Positions 33,934-43,500 of a stretch of 64,000 nucleotides of DNA are shown here, piece after piece. The position numbers and the translations under genes were made by a program. Every line of letters starts with the position of its first letter. The stretch's first letter is position 1. The notes beneath the pieces were generated by a model. That model saw only the letters and a program-made list of their open reading frames with translations, made no database searches and was not told the DNA's origin. The stretch spans positions 1 to 64,000 of the forward strand of contig NZ_CALPCN010000005.1 of NCBI RefSeq assembly GCF_943193045.1. The letters run 5' to 3'. The stretch is from Pumilibacter muris. GTDB lineage: Bacteria; Bacillota; Clostridia; Christensenellales; Pumilibacteraceae.

Positions 33934-35388
33934 TTAGTTTATGCTGTATAGCTTAACTGTTCCGTCTATAAATCCGCTTATAAACGATTTGAGTTCGCGT
34001 TTAGACGTTTGCTCCAAACAAGCGATTAAATTATCGGGTTGCGCGGTTGTGTAAGCGCATTTGCTCGCATAATTTTTAAGCCCCGCAACAAGCGTCTTTT
34101 CTCCGAGAGTTTTCATAAGGCTGTCGTACATGAGTTGACCTTTAACGTAAGTCATGTAAGTATATTCGGTGGAGCTTGCAAAGTCGCCGAGACTGCGTTC
34201 CATAGAAGTATCCGACACTTTGCCGAGTTCGCAAAACAGAGTAAATCCGCCCATAGCGTCGGCAATTCTATCGTCGTATTTCACGCCGTAATCGGGATTG
34301 TTTTTGTAAAACAACGTTGTGGAAAATTCGGCAAGAGCTTCGTCGAGCCAAGCGTGTTTAATTTGATTGTTGCCTACAATACCGTACCACCATTGATGAG
34401 CGGTTTCGTGAATTATAACTTCGCTAATCATTTTGTCGCGCGCCGCATCCGAAACATAAACAAGCCCCGTGTATTCCATTCCGCCCTGATTGAAAGCCGT
34501 TTGCACAACACTGTAAGATTTGTAAGGGTACGCGCCGAAGCTGTTCGAGAAATACTCAAGAGAATCGCAAGCCGCTTTCAAATGCTCTTCGGCTTTGTCG
34601 TCGGAAGTATAATAATAGTTTACGTTCACACTGTTTACACTGCCCGAAACGGTTTGAAATTTTCCGAGCACCGCCGCGAAATCGCGCGCGTTTTCAAGAG
34701 TACAACTCGTGGTTGCCTGTTCGCCGTTTTCGTTGCGAGTAGCTGGCGCAGGCATTGCCACAGTGTAGTCTTTGGGTGCGGTTATTTTAACGTTATAATC
34801 GCAAATCGGCAAGTTGAACGGGTCGCCGTTGCTGTAATACGGAGAATCGTCGAACCCGCCCTCGTAAGCGCATTCAATCGGGAACCAGTTGCCAAGATTA
34901 ACGGTGTCGTTTTCGTATCCGAAACGATGGCGTATGTTAGGCAATTTAAGCTTATAATCAACGGTGATTTTGGCGCGTTCCGACGGCATAATGCTTTTGG
35001 GCAATTTCACAATAAGAATATCGTCGTCTCTGCCGCCTATTTCGTATTCGCCGCCCGCAACTCCGTTTATTTCTATTCCGCCGTAAGATATTCCGTTCGG
35101 ATACGCGCTGCCCGTTTCGGCGGCGGTAACGGGAGTGAAGCTTGCTCCGTCGCGGTATGCGGCGGGATACAAATGGAACCAAACTTCGCTAAGCTCCACT
35201 TCGGTGCGATTAACGTAATCTATTTCGCACAAAGCGGCAACGGTCATGTCTTGCGTGTTTACTTCCGCAGTTATGGCGTAGGCGCTGCGCGCCTCTCCCT
35301 CTTTGTTTTTGCACCCCGCAAACGCCGTAAGCGAGAACGCGACGCACAACAACAATGCAAAAACCTTGCTCAATCTTTTCATTTTCAT
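33934..35388 (-). CDS. M1-family metallopeptidase lipoprotein
   Basis: 484 residues with a lipoprotein signal (MKMKRLSKVFALLLCVAFSL, lipobox AFAGC). The gluzincin core is complete: FNQGGMEYTG (about 298-307, the exopeptidase GxMEN-like motif), IIHETAHQWW (HExxH, about 326-335) and, 18 residues after the motif, the third zinc ligand in WLDEALAEF. The N-terminal beta domain of M1 enzymes is present, but the long C-terminal helical domain is short. It is anchored outside the membrane and likely degrades peptides. It heads the operon with the amidase. AGAGG precedes the ATG. Confidence 0.87.
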   Translation of the reverse strand: MKMKRLSKVFALLLCVAFSLTAFAGCKNKEGEARSAYAITAEVNTQDMTVAALCEIDYVNRTEVELSEVWFHLYPAAYRDGASFTPVTAAETGSAYPNGISYGGIEINGVAGGEYEIGGRDDDILIVKLPKSIMPSERAKITVDYKLKLPNIRHRFGYENDTVNLGNWFPIECAYEGGFDDSPYYSNGDPFNLPICDYNVKITAPKDYTVAMPAPATRNENGEQATTSCTLENARDFAAVLGKFQTVSGSVNSVNVNYYYTSDDKAEEHLKAACDSLEYFSNSFGAYPYKSYSVVQTAFNQGGMEYTGLVYVSDAARDKMISEVIIHETAHQWWYGIVGNNQIKHAWLDEALAEFSTTLFYKNNPDYGVKYDDRIADAMGGFTLFCELGKVSDTSMERSLGDFASSTEYTYMTYVKGQLMYDSLMKTLGEKTLVAGLKNYASKCAYTTAQPDNLIACLEQTSKRELKSFISGFIDGTVKLYSIN

Positions 35389-35515
35389 TTTTTAAATCCT
35401 CTGCCTTTTTTGGTGTTCTTTTTCTCCTCTTTTGTGCGGCTTATCTTTTGCGTTTATTGTTGTCGGTTATTTATATGTTCAAGCCGCGCGGATTATGTCG
35501 GCAACAAGCAATAAA
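35389..35515. other. Intergenic region upstream of the M1 peptidase gene
   Basis: It holds the ribosome site of the peptidase gene. No well-spaced promoter pair was found; TTGAAC near 35486 has no good -10 partner. Confidence 0.4.
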
Positions 35516-35540
35516 TAGCCCCGAAACCAACTGAGGGCTA
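35516..35540 (-). terminator. Weak terminator of the XRE regulator gene
   Basis: The stem TAGCCC / GGGCTA (35516-35521 with 35535-35540) overlaps the TAG stop codon of the regulator; the following minus-strand sequence (TTTATT) is only moderately T-rich. Confidence 0.45.
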
Positions 35541-35882
35541 CTTCTCTTTTCTATTATTGTTTATGTATTTTACGATTTGCAAAATAGCGTCAACTTCTTC
35601 GTAGTTTAAATCTTTACAAAACCTAAACAATTCCGAAAGATTAGCTGTGGCGTGTTCGCCGGAAGTTTCGGAAAAAAACTGCGCCAAAGTAATATTAAAC
35701 GCTTCGCATATTTTTGTTATATTAGTTAATGAGGGGCGCTTTTTATTGTGATACCACTCGTATATTGTTGCGGCTGATATATCCGCTTGTTGCGAGAGTT
35801 CGAATATAGACCATTTTCTTTTATTTAGATAATAGTTTATTTTTTCTTTGTATAAACGATTGTCGATTTTATGTTCCGTCAT
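35538..35882 (-). CDS. XRE-family helix-turn-helix regulator
   Basis: 114 residues. An HTH_3/XRE domain occupies about 10-70: YLNKRKWSIFELSQQADISAATIYEWYHNKKRPSLTNITKICEAFNITLAQFF. A short C-terminal part (NLSELFRFCKDLNYEEVDAILQIVKYINNN) is probably helical and used for dimerisation. The gene is clearly more AT-rich than its neighbours. No strong Shine-Dalgarno precedes ATG 35882. TTGCAA with TAAATA (16-nt spacing) just upstream on the minus strand is a possible promoter. The target is unknown; self-regulation through the inverted repeat at 35976-36024 is conceivable. Confidence 0.85.
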   Translation of the reverse strand: MTEHKIDNRLYKEKINYYLNKRKWSIFELSQQADISAATIYEWYHNKKRPSLTNITKICEAFNITLAQFFSETSGEHATANLSELFRFCKDLNYEEVDAILQIVKYINNNRKEK

Positions 35883-35975
35883 CTGAATTTAACAATGGTA
35901 TTTAGTTCGGCATTTAAAGTTTGCAACAAATTAACTTTACCTAATTCAAATTATATATCTTTTTTTAAATTACAT

Positions 35976-36024
35976 AGTAAGTCTTGGCTTATTATTGTGA
36001 TTTCAAAAATAAAGTTGACTTACT
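35976..36024. repeat. 8-bp inverted repeat upstream of the XRE gene
   Basis: AGTAAGTC (35976-35983) and GACTTACT (36017-36024) are exact inverted copies about 33 nt apart in an AT-rich region that contains no gene (35883-36070). Possible operator half-sites. Confidence 0.35.
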
Positions 36025-36074
36025 CTATCAATACTTTTATAAAGAAACAGATTATCCGCCGGAAAATAAAAAAT

Positions 36075-36105
36075 GACCGAGAACGGAAAGAATCCGCGCT
36101 CGGTC
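36075..36105 (-). terminator. Terminator of the NlpC/P60 gene
   Basis: The stem GACCGAG / CTCGGTC (36075-36081 with 36099-36105), followed on the minus strand by a T-rich tract (ATTTTTTATTTT). Confidence 0.75.
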
Positions 36106-36134
36106 TTAAAATTATTTATTGAATAGTATGTTCG

Positions 36135-37085
36135 TTACACAATGCGTCTTGCCGTGATGTAATATTCATGGCGTTGGGCGCTCATAGGTTCTATAACCGC
36201 GTGGTCGGAAGCGGTGTGAAGAATAATGTTGTCGCCAAGATAAAGCGCAACGTGCCCTATGCGTTCGATTCCCGTTTTGTTATAGCGCGACGCGTTTGTA
36301 AAGAACAACAGGTCGCCCCTGCGAATGTCTTTTTTAGCCACATAATTGCCTTGCAGACTTTGTTCGCGCGAAGTCATGGCAAGATTGACGTTCGCGCCCT
36401 TTTTGAATATGTACTGCATTAAAGAAGAGCAATCGTAACTCTTTCCGTCGTAGTTTGTATTCAGCACGCCGTTGCCCCAGTGGTAGCGCTGAGCGCCGAA
36501 AACATAAGGCAATCCGAGCAGTTTTTTACCTGCGTCAACAACGCGCTCTATGGCGTTGGAACCTTTTTCGAAACTTACCGACGTTACATACGCCGACGAA
36601 ACGTAGCCGAGCTTGTTTTTATACTGAATTTCGTACCAACTTCCTACCTTTCGCACAGGCATTGCCATGTCGGACTTGTCGAGAGTGCCGAAAGCCGAAT
36701 AACCGGTGCCCGCTCCGCTGCGAATGTTAAGCCCGTTTACCGTACTCGAAACAAGGTCGTCGGTTTGCGGTTTGGGAGGCGCGGGAGGCTCTTCGGGAAT
36801 GGCGGGCTTATTTGGCTCGCTCGGAGTTTCGGGATTATTCGGTACGTTCGGTTCGTCGGGTATTTCGGGTTCGTTAGGCTCGTCCGGCGTTTCGGGTTCG
36901 TTCGGTTCGTCGGGTTGCTCTTCGGAAGGCAAATCTGGAACGTCCGGTTCTTCGGGAAGCACGGGAAGTTCTTCCGACGGCGAAGAATCGGCGTCGGGAA
37001 CAGCTTGTCCTTCGTTTTTAGAACACGCGGTAAAACTGAAACTCATTAAAATTCCGAACAATACCGCCAAAAGCTTACTTTTCAT
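36135..37085 (-). CDS. NlpC/P60 cell-wall hydrolase lipoprotein with SH3 domain
   Basis: 316 residues from ATG 37085 (MKSKLLAVLFGILMSFSFTAC, lipobox FTAC); the frame stays open 96 nt upstream without a good start. After the lipid anchor comes a long Pro/Glu-rich linker made of repeats like EPNEPETPDEP and EPNVPNNPETP (about 30-115), then a bacterial SH3 domain (VNGLNIRSGAGTGYSAFGTL...YVSSAYV), then NlpC/P60 with YDCSSLMQYIFKK (catalytic Cys), RIGHVALYLGDN (catalytic His) and a following His-containing strand. It cleaves D-Glu-diaminopimelate type bonds in peptidoglycan stem peptides. AGGAGG is 13 nt before the ATG, an unusually long spacing. Monocistronic. Confidence 0.88.
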   Translation of the reverse strand: MKSKLLAVLFGILMSFSFTACSKNEGQAVPDADSSPSEELPVLPEEPDVPDLPSEEQPDEPNEPETPDEPNEPEIPDEPNVPNNPETPSEPNKPAIPEEPPAPPKPQTDDLVSSTVNGLNIRSGAGTGYSAFGTLDKSDMAMPVRKVGSWYEIQYKNKLGYVSSAYVTSVSFEKGSNAIERVVDAGKKLLGLPYVFGAQRYHWGNGVLNTNYDGKSYDCSSLMQYIFKKGANVNLAMTSREQSLQGNYVAKKDIRRGDLLFFTNASRYNKTGIERIGHVALYLGDNIILHTASDHAVIEPMSAQRHEYYITARRIV

Positions 37086-37201
37086 AGTTTTTTCATTACC
37101 TCCTGATTTGTTTGTAATTGCCGTAGGCGTTAAACGGGCAAAGTCCGCCGACGTATACCTAAACACCCTTATTAACGCCACGATTTATTCTTTCGTACAG
37201 G

Positions 37202-37230
37202 ATTTTAACATGAAAATACAATTCAGTCAA
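37202..37230 (-). promoter_or_regulatory. Promoter of the NlpC/P60 gene
   Basis: On the minus strand TTGACT (37230-37225), a 17-nt spacer and TAAAAT (37207-37202). The 5' leader would be about 110 nt. Confidence 0.65.
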
Positions 37231-37279
37231 TACCCTTTGCCTTTGGAAATGTATGTAAATGGGCGCAAGTATGTATAAA

Positions 37280-37319
37280 AAAACGTTTCGACGGTTTTAT
37301 ACGCGTCGAAACGTTTTTT
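37280..37319. terminator. Terminator of the ileS-galT group
   Basis: A perfect 14-bp stem AAAACGTTTCGACG / CGTCGAAACGTTTT (37280-37293 with 37304-37317), with A/T runs on both sides; it ends the leftward transcript after galT. Confidence 0.85.
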
Positions 37320-37342
37320 CTGTTTGGAAAATTTTATTAAAG

Positions 37343-38863
37343 TTATTTAGCTTCTATGCCGAGCGTGGAAAGGAATTTGAGGAACGCCGCTTTGCCTTGT
37401 TCGTCGGGCTTAAACACAGCCGTGTTCACAAGAATTTCTTCGCAAACGCGGTTTATTTCGTCTTTAATGTTGAGCTTTGCCTCAACGGCGCTGAGTTTAG
37501 AACTTCCCGCCGCTTTCAAAAGTTTTTCAATCATGGCTTTGTGGCAAACCATGTCGGGCGTAAGCTTGCTTTCCGAATATTTTTCTTCTTTGGTTAGGTA
37601 TTTTTCGATTTCGGCAATTTGATTTGCAAGTCTGCCGGGCAGAACGAAAAGTCCCATAGCTTCGATTAGCCCTATGCTTTCGCTCTTTATGTTTTGATAT
37701 TCGGGGTGAGCGTGGAAAATACCGTCGGGATATTCTTTGCTCGTGCGGTTGTTGCGGAATATTATTTCAACAACGTATTTGTCGTCGGATTTGCGCACAA
37801 TGGGAGTAATCGCGTTGTGCTGTTCGTCGGTTTTAGCTACTATATTCACGCTTTCGTTGGTGTAATCCGCCCAAGCGCCGTTCACCTTTTGAACAAATTC
37901 GACAAGTTTTTCGCGGTTTGAGCAAGAAAGACGAAGAACGGAGTTGTACCAATCCACAACGCACATATCGATATACGGATATTCTTTGTTTTTAAGCTTT
38001 ATAAGCGCGGGAGCTTTGTGCATGGGCATGAGCTTAGCTCCGCCTTGAAAATGGTCGTGCGTAAGCACCGAACCGCCCACGCGCGGAAGCGCGGCGTTGC
38101 AACCTATAAAGTAATTAGGCATAAAGTCGATAAAGTCGAACAGCTTGTCTATTGCGGCGGCGTCAACTTTCATGGGAACGTGTTCGCTGTTCACCGCGAT
38201 GCCGTGTTGATTAAAATACGCGTAAGGCGAGAACTGCCAAAACCATTCTTCTCCGCCGAGCTCTACGGGAACGGTTCTAAGCGTTGTGCGAATTTGCGAA
38301 CCGTAAGCAAAGCCTTCGTTTTCTTTGCAAATGGTGCAAGACGGATACTCGGTTTTTTGCGATTTGAGCGCTTCGGCGGTTTCTTTGTTGTTCTTTTCGG
38401 GGCGGCAGGTGTTGATTGTGATTTCAAGTTTTCCGCGCGTTCCTTTCGCGTCCCACTTTATATTCTCGTTTATTTTGCTAAGCTTTATATAATCGCTTTT
38501 AATGCCGTAATCGTAAAGCCAGTCGAAAGCTTTCGCGGGGCTCTTGCGGTGCAAATCGTTGAATATGTCGGTTACTTCGGCAGGACGTTTGGAAACTATG
38601 TTCATGAGTTTGCCCGCAAAATATTCGCGCTTGTCGTCGGAAATAATTCCGTTTTCCGCCGCGTAAGCAACGAGCGGTTCCAAAACGGTGTCGGGGCGGT
38701 CGAGCGCTTCGATTGCGTCGTAGTCAACTTCGTATTGAACGTAGTCGTGCAATTTGAGCTCGTCAAGCAAAAGATTGCGCGCCCAAATCACGTCGAGGTC
38801 GTCGAGCAAAAGATGCGCCTGCGCATAGTAAAGCAGACTTTCAACAGAGGGATAAATTAGCAT
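37343..38863 (-). CDS. galT: UDP-glucose--hexose-1-phosphate uridylyltransferase (GalT class 2)
   Basis: 506 residues, the length and pattern of the Bacillota GalT type that differs from the short E. coli form. Recognisable segments are MNIVSKRPAEVTDIF near the N-terminus, YPSCTICKENEGFAYG, WFWQFSPYAYFNQHGIAVN, FNYFIGCN-like NYFIGCNAALPRVGGSVLTHDHFQGG (the active-site His region) and the long helical C-terminus. It exchanges UMP between UDP-glucose and galactose-1-phosphate in the Leloir pathway. galK and galE are not nearby. AAGGAG precedes ATG 38863. It is 36 nt downstream of the pseudouridine synthase gene and may be the last gene of the ileS transcript. Confidence 0.92.
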   Translation of the reverse strand: MLIYPSVESLLYYAQAHLLLDDLDVIWARNLLLDELKLHDYVQYEVDYDAIEALDRPDTVLEPLVAYAAENGIISDDKREYFAGKLMNIVSKRPAEVTDIFNDLHRKSPAKAFDWLYDYGIKSDYIKLSKINENIKWDAKGTRGKLEITINTCRPEKNNKETAEALKSQKTEYPSCTICKENEGFAYGSQIRTTLRTVPVELGGEEWFWQFSPYAYFNQHGIAVNSEHVPMKVDAAAIDKLFDFIDFMPNYFIGCNAALPRVGGSVLTHDHFQGGAKLMPMHKAPALIKLKNKEYPYIDMCVVDWYNSVLRLSCSNREKLVEFVQKVNGAWADYTNESVNIVAKTDEQHNAITPIVRKSDDKYVVEIIFRNNRTSKEYPDGIFHAHPEYQNIKSESIGLIEAMGLFVLPGRLANQIAEIEKYLTKEEKYSESKLTPDMVCHKAMIEKLLKAAGSSKLSAVEAKLNIKDEINRVCEEILVNTAVFKPDEQGKAAFLKFLSTLGIEAK

Positions 38864-38899
38864 TGTGTGTTCTCCTTCGCCCCTTATAGGGCTATTGTT

Positions 38900-39613
38900 T
38901 TATTCGGGTTTTACCGTGTTTATATATTTTTCCACCTGAAAGAACTTCCAAGGAGTTTTTTCAAGCGGCGGAAAAACTTTGAATACCATTGTCTCTTTGG
39001 TTGTGGGGTGCGCGAACGTGAGTTGATACGCCCAAAGAGCAAGATTATAACCTTTGGCAAGCGTGTCGCCGCCGTATTTAGCGTCGCCGAAAACGGGAAC
39101 GCCTATGTTTGATAGCTGAACGCGAATTTGATGGCTTCGTCCCGTGTAAAGCTTAACGTCCAAAAGAGCCATTTTGTCGTTACATTCGAGCACGTTATAA
39201 TCGAGTTCGGCAAACTTCGCGCCTTCCGACTTTGCGGGAACAACTCGCACAACGTTTTCTTTTTCGTCTTTAACAAGCCAATTCCCAAGCCGCGCTCTGC
39301 GGTCGCGCGGGGTGCCCACCGTAGCCGCCAAATATTTTTTATCGAACTCGCCCGCTTTTATTTGCGCGCTTAGGCGCTCGGCAGACTTACTGTTGCGAGC
39401 AAACACCATAACCCCGCCCGTAGGACGGTCGAGCCTGTGAACAAGCCCTATAAACGCGTTGCCCGGCTTATTGTATTTAATCTTAACGTATTCTTTTATC
39501 GCGCTCAAAAAATCGGGGTCGCCGCTCGAATCCGCTTGCGTGGGAACGTTGTGCGGTTTTACCGCAACGATTATTTGATTGTCTTCGTAAAGTATTATCG
39601 GTTCGGTTTGCAT
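38900..39613 (-). CDS. RluA/RluD-family pseudouridine synthase
   Basis: 237 residues. The catalytic motif is GLVHRLDRPTGGVMVFARN (Asp in HRLDRPTGG), KKYLAATVG is the following strand and LYTGRSHQIRVQLSNIGVPVFGDAKYGG the RNA-contact loop. It lacks an S4 domain, so it is a short RluA-type enzyme acting on rRNA or tRNA; the target uridine cannot be assigned. It starts 2 nt after the stop of the methyltransferase gene, with GGAGAAA as ribosome site, so the two are co-translated. Confidence 0.9.
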   Translation of the reverse strand: MQTEPIILYEDNQIIVAVKPHNVPTQADSSGDPDFLSAIKEYVKIKYNKPGNAFIGLVHRLDRPTGGVMVFARNSKSAERLSAQIKAGEFDKKYLAATVGTPRDRRARLGNWLVKDEKENVVRVVPAKSEGAKFAELDYNVLECNDKMALLDVKLYTGRSHQIRVQLSNIGVPVFGDAKYGGDTLAKGYNLALWAYQLTFAHPTTKETMVFKVFPPLEKTPWKFFQVEKYINTVKPE

Positions 39614-39614
39614 T

Positions 39615-40541
39615 CTATTTCTCCGCCGTAATGTTTGTTTTGCGCAAAGCGCCGAGCCAAAGCGCCGAATTGCCGCACGGCAACACTATTCCCTTTTCGG
39701 AAGTGGGCAAACAAAGCTCGTAGCCGCGCGTTTCGCCTTTCGGGAGAGCGAGCGACAGTATGTTGCGCATAACGAGCGACGATAGTCCCGTTGTGTAACT
39801 GTTTATAAGATAGAAAAGCGGAGCCGAGCTCAAAACGCCCGCAGTAAGTTTAACGAGGTCGTATATGCAGTCTTCGAGCTTCCAAGTTTCGCCGCTCGGA
39901 CCGCGCCCGTAAGACGGAGGGTCCATTATAACGGCGTCGTAGGTTTTGCCGCGCTTTATTTCGCGGCTTACGAATTTTGCGCAGTCGTCAACTATATAAC
40001 GAACTTTGTCGGCGGGAATTTGCGACAGTGCGCAGTTTGTTTTAGCTCTGTCAACCATTCCGCGAGCGGCGTCCACATGCGTTACGAACGCGCCCGCTTT
40101 GGCGCACGCCACCGTTGCGCCGCCCGTGTAGGCGAACAAATTGAGTACCCTTATTTCTCGCTTCGACCCTTTAATGAGCGCGCTCATAGCGTCCCAATTA
40201 GCGGCTTGTTCGGGAAAAAGACCGGTGTGCTTAAATCCCATAGGCTTTATCGAAAATTTAAGCTCGCGGTACGAAACGTTCCATTCTTCGGGATATTTTT
40301 TGTATTTTTCCCAAAAGCCGCCGCCCGAACTGCTGCGCACATAGCGCGCGCACAATCCGTCGTACTTGTTTAGCTTAAACTGCGAACGCCAAATCACCTG
40401 AGGGTCGGGGCGCAGTAACACCACGTTGCCCCAACGTTCCAACTTTTCGCCGTCGCCCGTTGCAATCACCTCGTAATCGTGCCAACCGCTTGCCAAACCT
40501 ATGCGCGCTTCGGCGTTTTCTTTCAGCGCGTTTTCCGTCAT
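39615..40541 (-). CDS. SAM-dependent RNA methyltransferase, RlmI/RlmK-like
   Basis: 308 residues. The C-terminal half is a class I methyltransferase: VLNLFAYTGGATVACAKAGAFVTHVDAARGMVDRA is motif I and the acidic loop, YIVDDCAKFV follows, and YDAVIMDPPSYGRGPSGETWKLEDC contains the DPPS catalytic motif of m5C/N-type RNA methyltransferases. The PUA domain of full-length RlmI is absent, as in many 'class I SAM-dependent methyltransferase' proteins of Clostridia. The ATG overlaps the ileS stop by 4 nt (ATGA), which implies tight coupling. Probable substrate: 23S rRNA. Confidence 0.88.
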   Translation of the reverse strand: MTENALKENAEARIGLASGWHDYEVIATGDGEKLERWGNVVLLRPDPQVIWRSQFKLNKYDGLCARYVRSSSGGGFWEKYKKYPEEWNVSYRELKFSIKPMGFKHTGLFPEQAANWDAMSALIKGSKREIRVLNLFAYTGGATVACAKAGAFVTHVDAARGMVDRAKTNCALSQIPADKVRYIVDDCAKFVSREIKRGKTYDAVIMDPPSYGRGPSGETWKLEDCIYDLVKLTAGVLSSAPLFYLINSYTTGLSSLVMRNILSLALPKGETRGYELCLPTSEKGIVLPCGNSALWLGALRKTNITAEK

Positions 40542-43500
40542 ATTTTATTAACGCCTATATAAGCGGTTTTGCCGTTTATATCCGTTTTTTCGCCGCTCTT
40601 GCTCACGGTTAGGCAATCGCACAGCACAGCCGCGCAAATTTCTTTTCCGAAGCCTTTAACGGCGTCTATAATTTCGGCGTCGCCGCCAACAGTTAAAGTT
40701 ATATGGTCGGTAACTTCGAAGCCCGCTTCTTTGCGCATCGCCTGAATTTTGCTCACAAGCTCGCGCATAAATCCTTCGCGCACAAGCTCGGCGGTAAGCG
40801 CGGTGTCGAGCACGCAGGTAACAAGCTCGCCGCTTTCAGCCGAAAAGCCCTCTTTGCTAACAACTTTCACTAATAGGTCGTCGGCGGAAAGCTCAACCGT
40901 TTCGCCGTTTAAAACGAGTTTATACGTTTTTCCGCCGCTTGTTCCTTTAACGGCGGCTTCCCCGTTTGCCGCGAGCGCCTCTTTTATTTTGCCTATAAGC
41001 TTGCCGTATTTGGGTCCGAGCGTGCGAAGCTGAGGTTTAACTTCGTAAGCCACATATTCGGCGGCGCCGTTTATTATTTCAACCGACTTAACGTTAAGTT
41101 CGTCGGCAATAACTGTTTTGAGCGAATCGCTAAGCCGCGCGGCTCCCTCGCCCGCAAGAAGCAAGCGCGACAGAGGCTGACGGTTTTTTACTTTGCTTGC
41201 GTTGCGCGCGCTGCGTCCGAGCGTCGCCGCTTCGAGCACAACCGCCATGTCGCTTTCAAGTTTTGCGTCTATATATTTTTTATCGCATTTGGGGAAAGGC
41301 GCAAGGTGCACCGACTCGGGCGCCTTATCGTTTACGCTTCTCACAACGTTTTGATATATGCTTTCGGCAATAAACGGAGTAAACGGAGCGCACAGGCGCG
41401 AAAGCGTTTCGAGCACAGTATACAAAGTCATGTAAGCCGCGATTTTATCGTCCGACATATCGCTTCCCCAATAGCGCTCGCGGCAACGGCGAACGTACCA
41501 ATTACTGAGGCTGTCGGTAAAATCGGCAATCGCGCGAGCCGATTCGGTAATTTTATACGACGCAAGACCTTCGTCAACCGTAGAAACGAGCGTGTTCAAA
41601 GCGCTTAAAATCCACTTATCCATAACTGTGGTTTTGCACTTTTCGAGCTTGTAAAGCGTAGGATTAAACGAATCGATTTCGGCGTAAAGAATATAAAAAC
41701 AATATGTGTTCCAAAGAGTGCCCAAAAACTTTCTTTGCGCTTCCGACACTGCTTCGGGATAAAATCTGCTCGGAAGATAAGGCGCGCTCGCAGTGTAGAA
41801 ATACCACCGCACGGCGTCCGCCCCTTGCTTATCGAGAACAGACCACGGGTCAACCACATTGCCCTTGTGTTTGCTCATTTTAAGTCCGTTTTTGTCGCAA
41901 ACGTGCCCGAGCACTATGCAGTTTTTAAACGGCGCTTTATCGAACAAAAGAGTGGATATTGCAAGCAACGTATAAAACCAACCGCGCGTTTGGTCTACCG
42001 CCTCCGAAATAAAATCGGCGGGGAACGTTTTTTCGAACACGTCTTTGTTTTCGAACGGGTAATGATATTGAGCGAACGGCATGCTTCCCGAATCGAACCA
42101 ACAGTCTATAACTTCGGGAGTTCTGCGCATTTTGCCGCCGCAACCGCAATCGAACTCCACCGCGTCTACATACGGCTTATGAAGTTCTATGTCGCCCTTT
42201 ATATTGCCAAGCTTTTTCAGCTCTTCGCGGCTTCCCACAACGTGGGTTTTGCCGCACTTGTCGCACACCCATATAGGCAACGGAGTGCCCCAGTAACGGT
42301 CGCGGCTAAGTCCCCAATCGATTACGTTTTCGAGGAAATTGCCCATACGCCCGCTGCCTATGCTTTCGGGCATCCAATTAACGGAAGAATTGTTTTTAAC
42401 GAGTTTTTCGCGCACTTCGGTCATTTTTATAAACCATGTGCTGCGCGCGTAATACAAAAGCGGAGTGTCGCAACGCCAACAGAAAGGATAGCTGTGTGTA
42501 AACATCAACTCTTTAAACAGCAGCCCTTTCTCTTTGAGCATTTTTAATATGAGTTTATCGGCGTCTTTGCAGAACACCCCTTTAAGCTCGGTAGCCTCTT
42601 GCTTGAATTTGCCCGCTTCGTCGAGCATCATAACGAACGGCAAATCGTATTTTTTGCCTACTTGCGCGTCGTCCTCGCCGAACGCGGGCGCAATGTGAAC
42701 TATGCCCGTGCCGTCCGAAAGAGTAACGTAGCCGTCGCAAACAACGTAATAGCAATCTTTGTTTTCTTTCTTATAATAGTTAAATAAAGGCTCGTAGCGA
42801 GTGCGCTCGTATTCCTTGCCTTTCTTAACGTCTATAACTTTGTAGTCGCCTTCGAAATGCTTGCTCACAAGCTCCGACGCGAGAATATAACGCACGCCGT
42901 CCTTTTCGATTTTGGCGTAGTCGTAGTCGGCGTTGAAGCAAAGCGCAACGTTCGAAGGAAGAGTCCACGGGGTTGTTGTCCAAGCGAGAATGTATGTGTT
43001 TTCTTCGCCCGTAACTTTAAATTTAACGACGCAAGTCTTTTCCTCAACGTCTTTATAGCCTTGAGCAACCTCGTGGCTGCTTAGCGCGGTGCCGCAACGG
43101 GGGCAATACGGAACAATTTTGTGTCCCTTGTATATCAAGCCTTTTTTGTCTATTTCTTTGAGCGCCCACCAAACGGACTCTATATAGTTATTGTCGTAGG
43201 TTATATAAGGGTTGTCCATATCCACCCAATATCCCACGCGGTCGCTCATTTTTTCCCATTCGCCTTTATACTTCCAAACGCTCTCTTTGCATTTGCCTAT
43301 AAACGGCTCTATCCCGAATTTTTCTATGTCTTGCTTGCCGTCGAAACCGAGCTGTTTTTCCACTTCGAGCTCAACGGGAAGCCCGTGAGTATCCCACCCC
43401 GCTTTTCTGCGAACGTGAAAGCCTTTCATAGTTTTATAGCGCGGTATTATGTCTTTCATAACGCGAGTAAGAATATGCCCTATGTGCGGCTTGCCGTTTG

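Noticed and set aside
37211-37279. 22-codon open frame (MKIQFSQYPLPLEMYVNGRK...) with a weak AGGA upstream
   Set aside because: It overlaps the well-spaced leftward promoter of the NlpC/P60 gene and has no promoter of its own.
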